Assembly (NCBI GenBank): GCA_001803205.1
Contig: MHBE01000059.1
Span: forward strand, 62,001 to 126,000
Length of the DNA: 64,000 bases
Reading direction: 5' to 3'
Source: Lentisphaerae bacterium GWF2_38_69
GTDB lineage: Bacteria; Verrucomicrobiota; Lentisphaeria; Victivallales; GWF2-38-69
The position numbers and the translations under genes are program-made. Shown here piece after piece: positions 37,824-46,761 of the stretch; within the stretch, counting starts at the first letter, position 1, and every line of letters begins with the position of its first letter. Below the pieces are notes generated by a model, which searched no databases, was not told where the DNA came from, and was given only the letters and a program-made list of their open reading frames with translations.

Positions 37824-39020
37824 ATGACAATGTTCAGATACAGAGTTGCTGATAAGAACGGAAAAACTGTTGAAGTTTCTATCGATGCTGAAAATGCTGC
37901 TGAATCCTTGAAACGACTGAGAGCAAGAGGATTAAATCCATTGGAAAACCTTGGAGAAGGAGCATCTGGTGAAAGAACAGGACTTTTTAGGAAAAAAACC
38001 TCTTTTAATATTTATCAGTTTATTGACAGGCTAGTACCTCTTCTAAAAGCTCATATTCAACTTGAAAGAGCTTTTGGGATAATGGCAGACGGGACAGAAG
38101 ATAAAGGACAGAAGGAAATTATTCAAAACCTGCGGCGTGGACTCCATGAAGGTAAAAAGCTTTCAGAACTTGTTAGAGCAAAACCAGAATATTTTCCTTC
38201 CATATGCGCTAACCTGATCGAAGCTGGAGAAGAATCCGGAGCCTTGATAGAAGTCATGATAGAGCTTAAACACTTTCTGGATTATAAAAAAGAAACCTCT
38301 GAATTCATGGTTACAAGCTCAATTTATCCGGCAATAATTATCTTTGTAACTGTTGTAGTGATTATTCTGCTTTTTACGGTCTTTGTTCCAAGGTTTACAA
38401 AGATATTCTTCGATATGGGTAAAGCCTTACCTCTTCCCACGCAAATAATGGTATGGATAAGTAATATTATGACAGGTTTCTGGTGGTTATGGCTCTCTTT
38501 AATTGCCGCAATCTCATTTTCAATTATAAAAGTTCGCAGAAATGAGAAGGGAAGAGTCTGGTGGGATAAAAAAATGCTTACCCTTCCTCTCATAGGCGGA
38601 ATTATTACTGTTATGGAAATAGGAAGATTTATTAAAACTCTTGCAGTCCTTATCAAGAATAATGTTCATCTGATAAGCACAGTTAATATTGCTTCAAAAA
38701 TTTTAGAAAATAAGGAATTAAAAATCTCCCTCTCAGCTGTTAATGCGGATCTCAAAGGGGGGAAAAAACTTTCAAAAGCGCTATCTAAATCAGCATATGT
38801 TCCAAAAATCGTTCTTCAAATGCTTGAGGTAGGCGAGGAATCAGGTAATATGGGAGGAATGTTGGCCGATGTGGCTGAACAACTGGAAAAAGACATGAAA
38901 CTTAAAATTAAGAGGCTTCTTGCTCTATTTGAGCCGGCTTGTATTCTTTTCCTGGCTGTAGTTGTTCTAGCTGTGGTTATTTCTATATTTTTAGCTATTA
39001 TGGAAATGAACAATGTTTAA
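37824..39020 (+). CDS. gspF: type II secretion inner-membrane protein GspF
   Basis: The polytopic platform protein, 398 residues. Two repeats of the T2SSF domain are seen: residues about 60-185, with LIEAGEESGALIEVM, and about 260-390, with MLEVGEESGNMGGML. Each is followed by hydrophobic helices (SIYPAIIIFVTVVVIILLF and ACILFLAVVVLAVVISIF). The N-terminal FRYRVADKNGKTVE is typical. GGATTTATAAAG precedes the ATG. Confidence 0.95.
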   Translation: MTMFRYRVADKNGKTVEVSIDAENAAESLKRLRARGLNPLENLGEGASGERTGLFRKKTSFNIYQFIDRLVPLLKAHIQLERAFGIMADGTEDKGQKEIIQNLRRGLHEGKKLSELVRAKPEYFPSICANLIEAGEESGALIEVMIELKHFLDYKKETSEFMVTSSIYPAIIIFVTVVVIILLFTVFVPRFTKIFFDMGKALPLPTQIMVWISNIMTGFWWLWLSLIAAISFSIIKVRRNEKGRVWWDKKMLTLPLIGGIITVMEIGRFIKTLAVLIKNNVHLISTVNIASKILENKELKISLSAVNADLKGGKKLSKALSKSAYVPKIVLQMLEVGEESGNMGGMLADVAEQLEKDMKLKIKRLLALFEPACILFLAVVVLAVVISIFLAIMEMNNV

Positions 39021-39047
39021 TCAATACAAAAAGGAGGAGTATAAACA

Positions 39048-39464
39048 ATGTTAAAAAGAAAAAAAACCAGATTTTTCACATTGATGGAAATGGTAGTTGT
39101 AATAGCTATTATAGCATTACTTGCGGCTATCGTCACACCGATGTACTTTAAACATGTAAAGACAGCCAGAATTCAGTCTGCCAAAACACAGATTTCACTT
39201 CTTGGTGAGGCTATAGACGATTACAGGCTTGACACAGGTAAACTTCCAAGAAATCTAAATGATTTGCTGACAAATGGTTCAGGAATGAAAAAGTGGAATG
39301 GCCCATATCTGCAGGCAAATAAACTTCCTCCTGATCCATGGGGTGATGATTATCAATATGTAGTTCCTGGTAAATACGGAGATTATGATCTTTACAGTTA
39401 TGGAGAAGCAGGTCCTGGTGGAGGCTCAACAGGTGATAGTGTTATCGGAAACTGGACTAATTAA
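39048..39464 (+). CDS. gspG: type II secretion major pseudopilin GspG
   Basis: A 138-residue pseudopilin. Basic leader, then FTLMEMVVVIAIIALLAAI with Glu at +5. The residue at -1 of the processing site is Phe9 instead of Gly. The C-terminal domain has LDTGKLPRNLNDLL, WNGPYLQANKLPPDPWGDDY and a final GEAGPGGG, all GspG hallmarks including the calcium-site loop. A strong AAGGAGG lies ahead of the ATG, fitting high expression of the major subunit. Confidence 0.95.
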   Translation: MLKRKKTRFFTLMEMVVVIAIIALLAAIVTPMYFKHVKTARIQSAKTQISLLGEAIDDYRLDTGKLPRNLNDLLTNGSGMKKWNGPYLQANKLPPDPWGDDYQYVVPGKYGDYDLYSYGEAGPGGGSTGDSVIGNWTN

Positions 39465-39909
39465 GATTAAACTTAAGGCTTTCACGCTTCTTGAACTTAT
39501 TTGCGTGATGGCAATTTCAGCTCTTTTAATAGGTTTGGTAATAGGCAGGGTAGGTAAAGTCCCTGCCTATCTTACTTTCAAGAATAATCTGTATCAAGTT
39601 TCCGACTTGATGGACGAAGCTTCTAACTGGGCTGAATTGAATGGGAAAAAAATAGTAATTATCTATAACGACGGGCAATTTTATCCTCAAGATGAAAGGA
39701 TAAGGAGAAGAGGCTCCAATCTAGATTTTGAATTACCCTCTTTTATAGATGTATCTTTTAATGACACGAGTCCTGCACTGAAGCAATTTGTTTTTTTTCC
39801 TGACGGATCTTCAAGCGGACCTGATATGGCTTTTTCTTACAAAGGACATTCTGCCACATTTAAACTCTCAAAACTTACTGGTATGCCTATCCTCAAGATA
39901 GATGAATAG
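39433..39909 (+). CDS. gspH: type II secretion minor pseudopilin GspH
   Basis: About 158 residues. I place the start at GTG 39433, with GGTGGAGG 9 bp upstream, so it overlaps the end of gspG by 32 bp. In-frame starts further upstream would lie deep inside gspG. Leader ends in Ala, then FTLLELICVMAISALLIGLVI with Glu at +5. The C-terminal part has the GspH-type sequence FFPDGSSSGPDMAFSYKG. It ends overlapping the gspI start. Confidence 0.85.
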   Translation: MIVLSETGLIKIKLKAFTLLELICVMAISALLIGLVIGRVGKVPAYLTFKNNLYQVSDLMDEASNWAELNGKKIVIIYNDGQFYPQDERIRRRGSNLDFELPSFIDVSFNDTSPALKQFVFFPDGSSSGPDMAFSYKGHSATFKLSKLTGMPILKIDE

Positions 39910-40297
39910 AAAACAAAAAATAAAGCATTTTACTCTTATAGAAGTTGTTGTTGCATTGGCAATCCTGACTGGAGGAATTATGGGTTCAATGGCAATTGTT
40001 TCCATGTCTAAAAACAGGATGGACAAGGCATACGATAGTTTTTTTGCGCAGCACATGCTTTCTCAGGCTGCAGAATATTATCTGCTTTGCGGCAATAAAC
40101 CAATAACTCCTGACTTTTTCTCTTACTCAGGTTATTCTGCGTATTGTATTATAAATGACTGTCGTGATAACAATATTCCAATGAACACAGGAAGCAATTG
40201 GAAATTAGTTACATATGATATATCTATACGCGGTCCTAATGGCCGGAACATAAGCTCAGTTAAAATAGATAAATTAATAAAAAATGAAATCTTCTAG
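39902..40297 (+). CDS. gspI: type II secretion minor pseudopilin GspI
   Basis: A 131-residue protein: short basic leader ending in His9, then FTLIEVVVALAILTGGIMGSM with Glu at +5. The following region (HMLSQAAEYYLLCG) resembles GspI, whose tip helps nucleate the pseudopilus. It overlaps gspH by 8 bp and gspJ by 14 bp. Confidence 0.85.
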   Translation: MNRKQKIKHFTLIEVVVALAILTGGIMGSMAIVSMSKNRMDKAYDSFFAQHMLSQAAEYYLLCGNKPITPDFFSYSGYSAYCIINDCRDNNIPMNTGSNWKLVTYDISIRGPNGRNISSVKIDKLIKNEIF

Positions 40298-40946
40298 CAG
40301 AGTTAAAAGCTATTTAAAAAATTTCACCCTTTTGGAGATGATTCTGTCAATGTTCATCTTCTCCATCATCATGATCATTTTAGGCACAGCCATGGCAACT
40401 GCCCAGCAGAGCCTTAGAAAAGTTAGCGCTAAAAATGTTTCACTGATGTCTCTTCAGGGACTAGAAAGAGTTTTCACTTTTTCAATAAGAAATGCAGTTC
40501 CTTTTCAATGGCCTGACCAATCTAAAACAAATAGGTCTATCTTCATTGGAGAACCTAATAAAACAAGCTTTGCCTATCTCCATCGGGTAGTAGACGCTAA
40601 CGATGGAGGTATCAGATTTATTCAATTCTATCTTCAACAGGACAATCTTATTGCTGCTTATAGGGAAATTCCAATTCTCCCATGGGATAACGGAACTTTG
40701 AATGCTGCTGAAACAGAAATTTTAGCTACCAAGGTCAGATCTCTGAATATCTTATATGCAGACAGAGTTAATAATCAGATTGTCTGGTCTAATAGATGGA
40801 ATACTAATAACAATATGAACATTCCTCTGGCTATACAAATCAAAGTCGAATGGCAAGATGGCTCTTCAGAGCAATGGCTCAGGCGAACAGCAGGTTCTGG
40901 CCAATATGAATCACTGGGAATGAGAATGGGAGTGTCCAATGACTAA
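40284..40946 (+). CDS. gspJ: type II secretion minor pseudopilin GspJ
   Basis: A 220-residue protein. Leader ends in Asn13, then FTLLEMILSMFIFSIIMIIL. The later WNTNNNMNIPLAIQIKVEW is the GspJ C-terminal strand pair. It forms the I-J-K tip complex with its neighbours. It overlaps gspK by 8 bp. Confidence 0.88.
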   Translation: MKSSSRVKSYLKNFTLLEMILSMFIFSIIMIILGTAMATAQQSLRKVSAKNVSLMSLQGLERVFTFSIRNAVPFQWPDQSKTNRSIFIGEPNKTSFAYLHRVVDANDGGIRFIQFYLQQDNLIAAYREIPILPWDNGTLNAAETEILATKVRSLNILYADRVNNQIVWSNRWNTNNNMNIPLAIQIKVEWQDGSSEQWLRRTAGSGQYESLGMRMGVSND

Positions 40947-41976
40947 ATCTGAAATACAAAGTCCGAAAATGGAACTTCAAACTTTCAAACTGCAAAGAGG
41001 GGCTGCCTTGATTGTAGTTCTCTCCTTTTTAGTTCTTCTTTCACTTATAGTTTCTACAATAGTGGTTCTATCTAAATCCGCTTCAACGAAAATAATAATT
41101 GAAGGCGACAGAATAACTTCAGGATATCTGGCTGAAGGCGCTGCAGCCAGGCTTCAATGGCTCCTCATGGACGATATAAAGGCTCATCCAAATTCAAATG
41201 CTTTAAAAAGATTTGATAGCATTATGAACGATAATAATACTTCCGGCTCAAGAAAATATATGGCAAATGGCGCTCCGGTAAGTATTCCTTATTACGATGC
41301 AAGTATTACTGTAAGAATTTACGATATGTGCTCAGGTCTTAATATAGGAGGAGGACAGGGAGTTAATTCCCTTAAGCAGCTCCAGCAAGTCTATGTTAAT
41401 ACCCCTGACCTGTATTATGAATTTAAAGTATTTATAAACCGATTTACAGATTATATAGGAACAGGTTTTGGACAAACTGTAAATGGGTTGGGCAAAGCCG
41501 GTTATAACAATCTTGGATTAGCTCCTCTTCCTAGAAACGGACAGATACAGTATCGGGATGAAATTCTATGGATCCCTGGCTCTCAGTTGTTTTTCTATCC
41601 TGATGATAATGGAAGATTGTCTATCTTTGATGTAATTGCCAACGACTTTTACGCAAATCAGGTTAATTTCTTTTCCGCAAGTAAACTTATCATAATGGCG
41701 TTATGTAATTATTCAGATCAAGATGCTCAATATATTATTGAAGGCAGAGATAGATGGTTTGGTAACTCTAATTTATCACTCTACGACTTCATTGATCAGA
41801 AATATATGTCAGTGCTTAGACAGAAATTCTCTTTTCAGGACTCTGGAAACTATACTTTTGTTATTAATGCTGCGGCTAGCGATGGTTCATACGAAAGAGA
41901 ACTGATAATTTCCCTCAAAGTAGCTACTTCAATGCAGGGTGAATACAATCAGTACTATGAATATATTCTCTATTGA
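40939..41976 (+). CDS. gspK: type II secretion minor pseudopilin GspK
   Basis: A 345-residue protein, last of the operon. LQRGAALIVVLSFLVLLSLIV has Gly at -1 and lacks the +5 Glu, as is normal for GspK. The long insert domain with a YDMCSGLNIGGG-type region and YRDEILWIPG fits the GspK family, whose large domain caps the tip. It is followed by tRNA-Ser 45 bp after its stop. Confidence 0.88.
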   Translation: MTKSEIQSPKMELQTFKLQRGAALIVVLSFLVLLSLIVSTIVVLSKSASTKIIIEGDRITSGYLAEGAAARLQWLLMDDIKAHPNSNALKRFDSIMNDNNTSGSRKYMANGAPVSIPYYDASITVRIYDMCSGLNIGGGQGVNSLKQLQQVYVNTPDLYYEFKVFINRFTDYIGTGFGQTVNGLGKAGYNNLGLAPLPRNGQIQYRDEILWIPGSQLFFYPDDNGRLSIFDVIANDFYANQVNFFSASKLIIMALCNYSDQDAQYIIEGRDRWFGNSNLSLYDFIDQKYMSVLRQKFSFQDSGNYTFVINAAASDGSYERELIISLKVATSMQGEYNQYYEYILY

Positions 41977-42020
41977 AATAAACTTTTTAACGGTATAACT
42001 TTTCAATCTGACCTTTTTAT

Positions 42021-42112
42021 GGAGAGATGCCGGAGCGGTCGAACGGGGTGGTCTCGAAAACCATTGATGATTTTTTAATCATCCCAGGGTTCGAATCCCT
42101 GTCTCTCCGCCA
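42021..42112 (+). tRNA. tRNA-Ser (anticodon CGA)
   Basis: Class II tRNA with a long variable arm (TGATGATTTTTTAATCATC region). Acceptor GGAGAGA/TCTCTCC, anticodon loop CTCGAAA with CGA, T-arm CAGGG/CCCTG, discriminator G, CCA encoded at 42110-42112. Confidence 0.95.
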
Positions 42113-42119
42113 TATATCT

Positions 42120-42218
42120 ATGAAATACTATGTTTATATTTTATACTCAAAAACTCAGAACAAATATATATTGGAATATCTGGTGGTCTTTTCTGTAATT
42201 GTTATCGGTCGGCCTTAA
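42120..42218 (+). pseudogene. GIY-YIG nuclease remnant
   Basis: An open stretch of 32 codons starting MKYYVYILYSKTQNKY, the usual N-terminus of small GIY-YIG family proteins. After KY the frame diverges. Shifting by one base restores YIGISGG, the second half of the GIY-YIG signature, before homology ends within about 10 codons. So it is both frameshifted and truncated. It begins 8 bp after the tRNA-Ser 3' end. Confidence 0.65.
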
Positions 42219-42277
42219 TCCCAAAATTTGGGTTAATATGTTAAGAGCAATTCTTTTGATCAAAATGAAGAAGAGCC

Positions 42278-42320
42278 AAAAAAGCGCTCTGAAAGCCTGC
42301 ATGTCAGACTTTCAGGGCGC
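42278..42320 (-). terminator. strong hairpin, probable former terminator of the fprA-TIGR02757 operon
   Basis: A 12-bp stem (GCGCTCTGAAAG with CTTTCAGGGCGC) and 13-nt loop, followed on the minus strand by six T. No minus-strand gene other than the IS transposase lies immediately before it. Removing the IS would place it about 65 bp after the TIGR02757 stop, a natural terminator position. Confidence 0.75.
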
Positions 42321-42384
42321 TTATAAATTGCCACTAGAATCGGAATAATATTTTAGATTTTGATAAAAGCATTATGGTTCTTTC

Positions 42385-43898
42385 TTAACCTGAATTCCAG
42401 AAATGTTGTAACTATGCCAGCAAAGTGACACCAAAAGCCTCCATGATTTTCCTTTGAATAGGGTTGGTTTCGGTAAGCAGTTGACCATAGCGATGTGAAT
42501 ACTTGATCTGCACCAGCGTCTCCATGTCCTCCATGACTTCGCGAACAGTTAGGTTACGCAGGACTTCATCCTCTTGAATGATGTTACGAATACGACAGAT
42601 GTAGATCAACGCAAGAAACTGCAGGAAAAGTCTTGCATCCATTGCGGCAGAGGAATGAATGCGCAATCGCTTCATGTCCAAGGTATTTTTGAGATCGTCA
42701 AAACTGTTTTCAACAACATCTTTGGCGCGATATACCCTTAATGCTGTTATCGGGTCTTTGATAGCATTGGACAATATGCAGAAAAATCCGGCATAGCGTT
42801 TTCTGTTTTTACGAATTTCTTCATCATTAAATGAAACTTTCAGTCCCCTCTTCGGAGTTTCCTTTATAGTAAGATATCGCTGATAATATTCCTCGTGTTC
42901 TTTGAGCCGCTTCCCGGAGTCTACTTCCTCTTTGTATTGGAGCATTTCGTTGGTAAAACGGTCGAACTCTGTAGCGGCTTGCCGATCATTGAAATAGATA
43001 TGCATATATGAGCGTTTGCTGCTCTTTCCCCATTTGTGGAGCACGGTTTTTATGAACAGCGATTCAACATCATCAATTTTTCTGTAATTGACAGGAGACT
43101 GGATCGTGTCGGCATACTTGTCGATGATGTTCTCCACCCATTTGCGTCCGGAAGGCAGAGCAATGGTAAACTTGTGGTGGCGCTCAAATAGATCATCGAT
43201 ATTCTGTTCGCTGTAAAAGCCCCGATCCAGAACAAAATTCATGCCAGAAGTACCAAGGAGATCCAGAGACCTCAATGTGGTTTTTAATGTAGCAACATCA
43301 GTAATGTTGCCCTGTATGCGCGGCGATAATAAGCCGGAATGTGGCTGTTCTGGCCGAACAGCATCGCCAGATTGATCTGAGGCAAGGTCTCATGGTCGCG
43401 ATTGTAACCGTATTTGAGGTATTCATTACTTTGAGCATACGATGAAACAGATGTAATGTCATAACACAGATAATCGTGTTCCGTCATCTTTGATAACCAC
43501 AGGGAGAGAAAGTGCTGACGATCGTTTTCCGTAATCCGGCGCAGCAGATCGCTGATGCGTTGACTTCTTAGGAGGTCTCCGAACGGATGCAGATGCCCGA
43601 TGCTCCACGGTTCACAATGAGCCAGAGGTAATCCTTTCTGAACAATGAAGTAAACGATGCTCATAATCTCGGCATATATCTCCGGAAAACACTTCTTGAG
43701 CATTATATCAAGACCGATTTCAGAAGTAATTTTTTCCAGCAACAGATATGATCCGGCTACCAGTGCTTTCGCGGTTACCTCCGGCGCTGAAGATGCTCGT
43801 TTAGCAAGACTTCTGTTTCGTTTCGACGGAATTAGCGCTCCAGTTTCCTTATCCATCTTTCCCAAACAGACTTGCTTGTTAGCGGGAATTGAGGTTAA
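42385..43898 (-). mobile_element. IS4/IS1634-type insertion sequence, about 1.51 kb
   Basis: Bounded by inverted repeats: TTAACCTGAATTCC at 42385-42398 and, read on the minus strand, TTAACCTCAATTCC at 43885-43898 (13 of 14 match). It contains one transposase gene that is broken by a frameshift. No clear target duplication was found next to these ends, so the true tips may extend a few bases outward or the flanks have decayed. Assignment to the IS1634 group is from transposase motifs. Base composition is more GC-rich than neighbours, suggesting recent arrival. Confidence 0.8.
42412..43856 (-). pseudogene. DDE transposase of the IS, frameshifted
   Basis: The N-terminal part (43856-43284) has the first catalytic Asp in DYLCYDITSVSSYAQ. 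The C-terminal part (about 43310-42412) has FVLDRGFYS (second Asp) and DVVENSFDDLKNTLDMKR with the catalytic Glu (Y-R-x-K-x3-E). Near 43307-43314 the expected GNITDVATLKT continues in the -1 frame, so one G appears lost from a GGG run. A programmed -1 shift is less likely because no canonical slippery heptamer is seen. Intact length would be about 480 residues. I chose ATG 43856 over TTG 43865. Confidence 0.85.
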
Positions 43899-43901
43899 TT
43901 A

Positions 43902-44684
43902 CTAATAGGATAGAAGATTGAAAAGAGAGTTATATTCCATATCACTTCTGATACCGAATCTGGTTAGAGTAAAATCGTATTTTGTTGGATCATCAGGATT
44001 AATTTCTTTAAAACATCTGCTTATTTCGATGGCAGTTTTCAGATCAGCGCTTTTTCTTTTAGTAAATCCTAGTTCTCTGGAAATGTAATACATGTGAGTA
44101 TCAAGGGGTATTATAAGCTCTGAAGCAGGAACAGCCAAATTCCAAGTGCCGGGATCAACTTCATCTTTTCTTATCATCCATTTAAAGAAGAGCATTAACC
44201 TTTTGCATGCGCTTCCGTCCTTGGGTGAAGGAAGAAGATAAGATTTTTTATCATCGAAATATATATTCAGTTCTGAAACGAAATTTGAGACTCTTTCAAG
44301 AAACTGCTTTTCCCCTTCGCAGAAACAATTTCTTAGAGAACCATGCTTTATAAGAATACTTCTTATTCCTTTTAAGAGGAGAAATATTTCTTTTCCTGTA
44401 GTAAAACGATGCTTAAATAAATTAATATCAGGATGAATGTCTTCAAAATTAGCTTTCAGAAGAGTTTTGCTTGGATAATCGCCCAAAAAAGAAAGAATTT
44501 TTTTAACGCTGATAAGGATTTGAGAGACTCTTCCATATGCAAGAGATGACGCTATTATTGCCGCTATTTCACGGTCTTCAGGAAGATTATAGTTATAGAC
44601 GAATTCGAGCGGATCTGGATGAATCAGCTCGAATTTGTTATATTTTAAATAAAGAGAATCTAATTTCTCTCTAAGGAGAATCAT
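43902..44684 (-). CDS. TIGR02757 (DUF2400) family protein
   Basis: A 260-residue protein with the family pattern DPLEFVYNYNLPEDREIAAIIASSLAYGRV near the N-terminus, FKWMIRKDEVDPGTW, LIIPLDTHMYYISRELG and the C-terminal YDFTLTRFGIR. The order resembles a HhH-type DNA-glycosylase-like fold, but no activity is established. The start overlaps the flavodiiron gene stop by 4 bp, so they are cotranscribed. The stop codon is immediately followed by the IS end. Confidence 0.9.
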   Translation of the reverse strand: MILLREKLDSLYLKYNKFELIHPDPLEFVYNYNLPEDREIAAIIASSLAYGRVSQILISVKKILSFLGDYPSKTLLKANFEDIHPDINLFKHRFTTGKEIFLLLKGIRSILIKHGSLRNCFCEGEKQFLERVSNFVSELNIYFDDKKSYLLPSPKDGSACKRLMLFFKWMIRKDEVDPGTWNLAVPASELIIPLDTHMYYISRELGFTKRKSADLKTAIEISRCFKEINPDDPTKYDFTLTRFGIRSDMEYNSLFNLLSY

Positions 44685-45874
44685 TTATATTTAAGAGCCG
44701 TTTGAGCCAAAAGTTTTCCTGCCTCTCTACATTTTTCCAAAACTTCCGGAGTAGGGACATATTGAGACTGGATAGGTTCCTCAAGAAGCAGATTGCAATT
44801 CATCTGTTTAAGTATCTCCAACACATCGTGCTGACCTGATTTCTTTGCCCATCCATATGAACCAAAAGCTATGGCAGATTTGCCCTGAGGGGCAAGACCT
44901 TTAAGATAGGTAAGAACCTCTCCCACTTTCGGCATGAACGATTTGTTTAGAGTGGGGGTTCCTACAGCTATTGCCGCCGATTCGAGAGTTTCTATAGCTA
45001 TATTTGTAATATCTGTATTTTTAAGGTCAAATTTTTTAACCATGACTCCATCAAGAAGCGCTCCTTCGTATATAGCATCTGCCATCAGGGATGTACTCTT
45101 CCACATAGTATCAAAGAATATAAGTACCTTCGCAACAGGTTTGTGCTCTGTCCATCTGCGATATCTTTCGATAATTTCAGTTATATACTTGCTCCACATA
45201 ACTCCATGACTGGGAGCTATAATATCTATTTCAATATTTGAAGTCTTATCAAGCACAGATTTAATTTGTTTCCCATAAAGCATAACTATATTGGCATAAT
45301 ATTTTTTTGCTTCATGAAGCACTGTTATGATATTTTCTTCAAAATCAAATCTTCCGGAACTTGCAAAATGCTGTCCAAAACCGTCCATGGAAAACAAAAT
45401 CTTCTTTTCGGGAAGATATGTAGCCATTGATTCCGGCCAGTGAGCCATAGGAGTATTAATAAATTTCAAGGTACAGGTTCCGAGAGAGAGAGTTGAAGAC
45501 TCGTCAACTACCATAAATTTCCAGCTTTTTGTATCATAATGCATAGAAAGGGCGCTCTTGCATTTGTCATTACATACAATAACGGCATTTTTGCACTCCT
45601 GCATCAGAATAGGTATTGATCCGGAATGATCAGGTTCTGCGTGGTTACAAACAACATATTTTACTTCGTCAAAGCTCACCAGACTCCTGATATTATCGAG
45701 AAGATATTTATAATAAGGAGCCTTTACCGAATCAATTATGGCAACATCCTTGTCTTTTATAAGATAAGAATTGTATGTGCTGCCTCTTGTTGTCGAATAA
45801 CCATGAAAATCCCTTACATCCCAATCCACATAACCCACCCAGTAAACATTGTCTCTGACTACTGAAGTATTCAT
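44681..45874 (-). CDS. flavodiiron protein (FprA/ROO type)
   Basis: Reduces O2 to water or NO to N2O in anaerobes. The 397-residue protein has an N-terminal metallo-beta-lactamase diiron domain (NHAEPDHSGSIP, APSHGVMW) and a C-terminal flavodoxin domain from about residue 250 (VLIFFDTMWKST, FGSYGWAKKSGQHD). It lacks a fused rubredoxin, but a free rubredoxin gene lies just upstream (46002-46160), which would donate electrons. AGGAGGAAA precedes the ATG. Confidence 0.95.
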   Translation of the reverse strand: MNTSVVRDNVYWVGYVDWDVRDFHGYSTTRGSTYNSYLIKDKDVAIIDSVKAPYYKYLLDNIRSLVSFDEVKYVVCNHAEPDHSGSIPILMQECKNAVIVCNDKCKSALSMHYDTKSWKFMVVDESSTLSLGTCTLKFINTPMAHWPESMATYLPEKKILFSMDGFGQHFASSGRFDFEENIITVLHEAKKYYANIVMLYGKQIKSVLDKTSNIEIDIIAPSHGVMWSKYITEIIERYRRWTEHKPVAKVLIFFDTMWKSTSLMADAIYEGALLDGVMVKKFDLKNTDITNIAIETLESAAIAVGTPTLNKSFMPKVGEVLTYLKGLAPQGKSAIAFGSYGWAKKSGQHDVLEILKQMNCNLLLEEPIQSQYVPTPEVLEKCREAGKLLAQTALKYK

Positions 45875-45936
45875 GTATTTCCTCCTGATAAAATTAAATA
45901 TCAGTAATCATATCACAGAGACCTGATTTTGCCAAA

Positions 45937-45972
45937 AAAAAAGTGATTTACGAACAGGTAAATCACTTTTTA
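45937..45972. terminator. Rho-independent terminator after rubredoxin
   Basis: AAAAAGTGATTTA pairs with TAAATCACTTTTT around an 8-nt loop; on the minus strand the stem is followed by a run of T. It separates rubredoxin from fprA, allowing separate control or partial read-through. Confidence 0.85.
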
Positions 45973-46001
45973 ACAAAGTATATAGTTAACAATCTATGAA
46001 A

Positions 46002-46160
46002 TCAAGCGGGAGAAAAACTGTCTTTTCCTACTCCACACTCTGGGCAAACCCATCCTTCGGGCACTTTTTCCCAAGGAGTTCCGGCTGGTACGCCATTGTC
46101 AGGATCACCTTTTGAAGGATCATAGATGTAGCCACAAACATCACATACATAATTTTTCAT
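46002..46160 (-). CDS. rubredoxin
   Basis: A 52-residue one-iron electron carrier: starts [20 protein letters not shown], with [19 protein letters not shown] and a second pair CPECG. The two CxxCG knuckles are complete. AGGAG sits upstream of ATG 46160. It lies 20 bp after the reverse rubrerythrin gene and probably serves both it and the flavodiiron protein. Confidence 0.97.
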   Translation of the reverse strand: MKNYVCDVCGYIYDPSKGDPDNGVPAGTPWEKVPEGWVCPECGVGKDSFSPA

Positions 46161-46180
46161 GAACTTTTTCTCCTATATTT

Positions 46181-46738
46181 TTAAAGAGTTTCGTTAAAAT
46201 AGCGTTTAAGAAGACCTGCGAACTGCTGGCCATGGCGCGCTTCATCTTTGCACATTTCATGCACTGTATCATGAATGGCATCCAGATTAAGCTGTTTTGC
46301 TCTTGTAGCAATATCTTTCTTGCCTTTATTCGCTCCAGCTTCAGCTATGGCTCTTACCTTGAGATTAGTTTTTGTGTCAGGTTCAAGCACCTCTCCAAGA
46401 AGTTCTGCAAATTTTGACGCGTGTTCTGCTTCTTCCCATGCGATTCTCTGATAGGCTTCAGCAATTTCAGGATAACCTTCTCTTGCTGCCTGTCTTCCCA
46501 TTGCCAGGTACATTCCCACTTCTGTACACTCGCCTTGAAAATTAGCACGAAGTCCAGCTAAAATATCAGGATCAGATCCTTTGGCAACACCCACTTTGTG
46601 TTCATCTACCCATTGAATAGCGCCTGAAGTAAGCTGTTCGTTGAATTTCTCTTTTGGAGCTCCGCATTGCGGGCATTTGGCCGGAGCTTCAGTCCCCTCA
46701 TGTACATATCCGCAAACACTGCATACAAATTTTTTCAC
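46181..46738 (-). CDS. reverse rubrerythrin (NADH peroxidase type)
   Basis: A 185-residue protein with an N-terminal rubredoxin-like domain ([24 protein letters not shown]) and a C-terminal ferritin-like diiron domain with [29 protein letters not shown] and [12 protein letters not shown]. The order (rubredoxin first) is that of reverse rubrerythrins, which reduce H2O2 and O2 in clostridia. GGAGATAAA lies before ATG 46738. It sits between ferritin and rubredoxin. Confidence 0.95.
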   Translation of the reverse strand: MKKFVCSVCGYVHEGTEAPAKCPQCGAPKEKFNEQLTSGAIQWVDEHKVGVAKGSDPDILAGLRANFQGECTEVGMYLAMGRQAAREGYPEIAEAYQRIAWEEAEHASKFAELLGEVLEPDTKTNLKVRAIAEAGANKGKKDIATRAKQLNLDAIHDTVHEMCKDEARHGQQFAGLLKRYFNETL

Positions 46739-46761
46739 TATTTATCTCCTTTTAATTAAAT

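Noticed and set aside
42027-42218. 63-codon open frame starting inside tRNA-Ser
   Set aside because: Its first half is the tRNA itself. Only the part from 42120 resembles protein coding (GIY-YIG start), and that was reported separately as a remnant.
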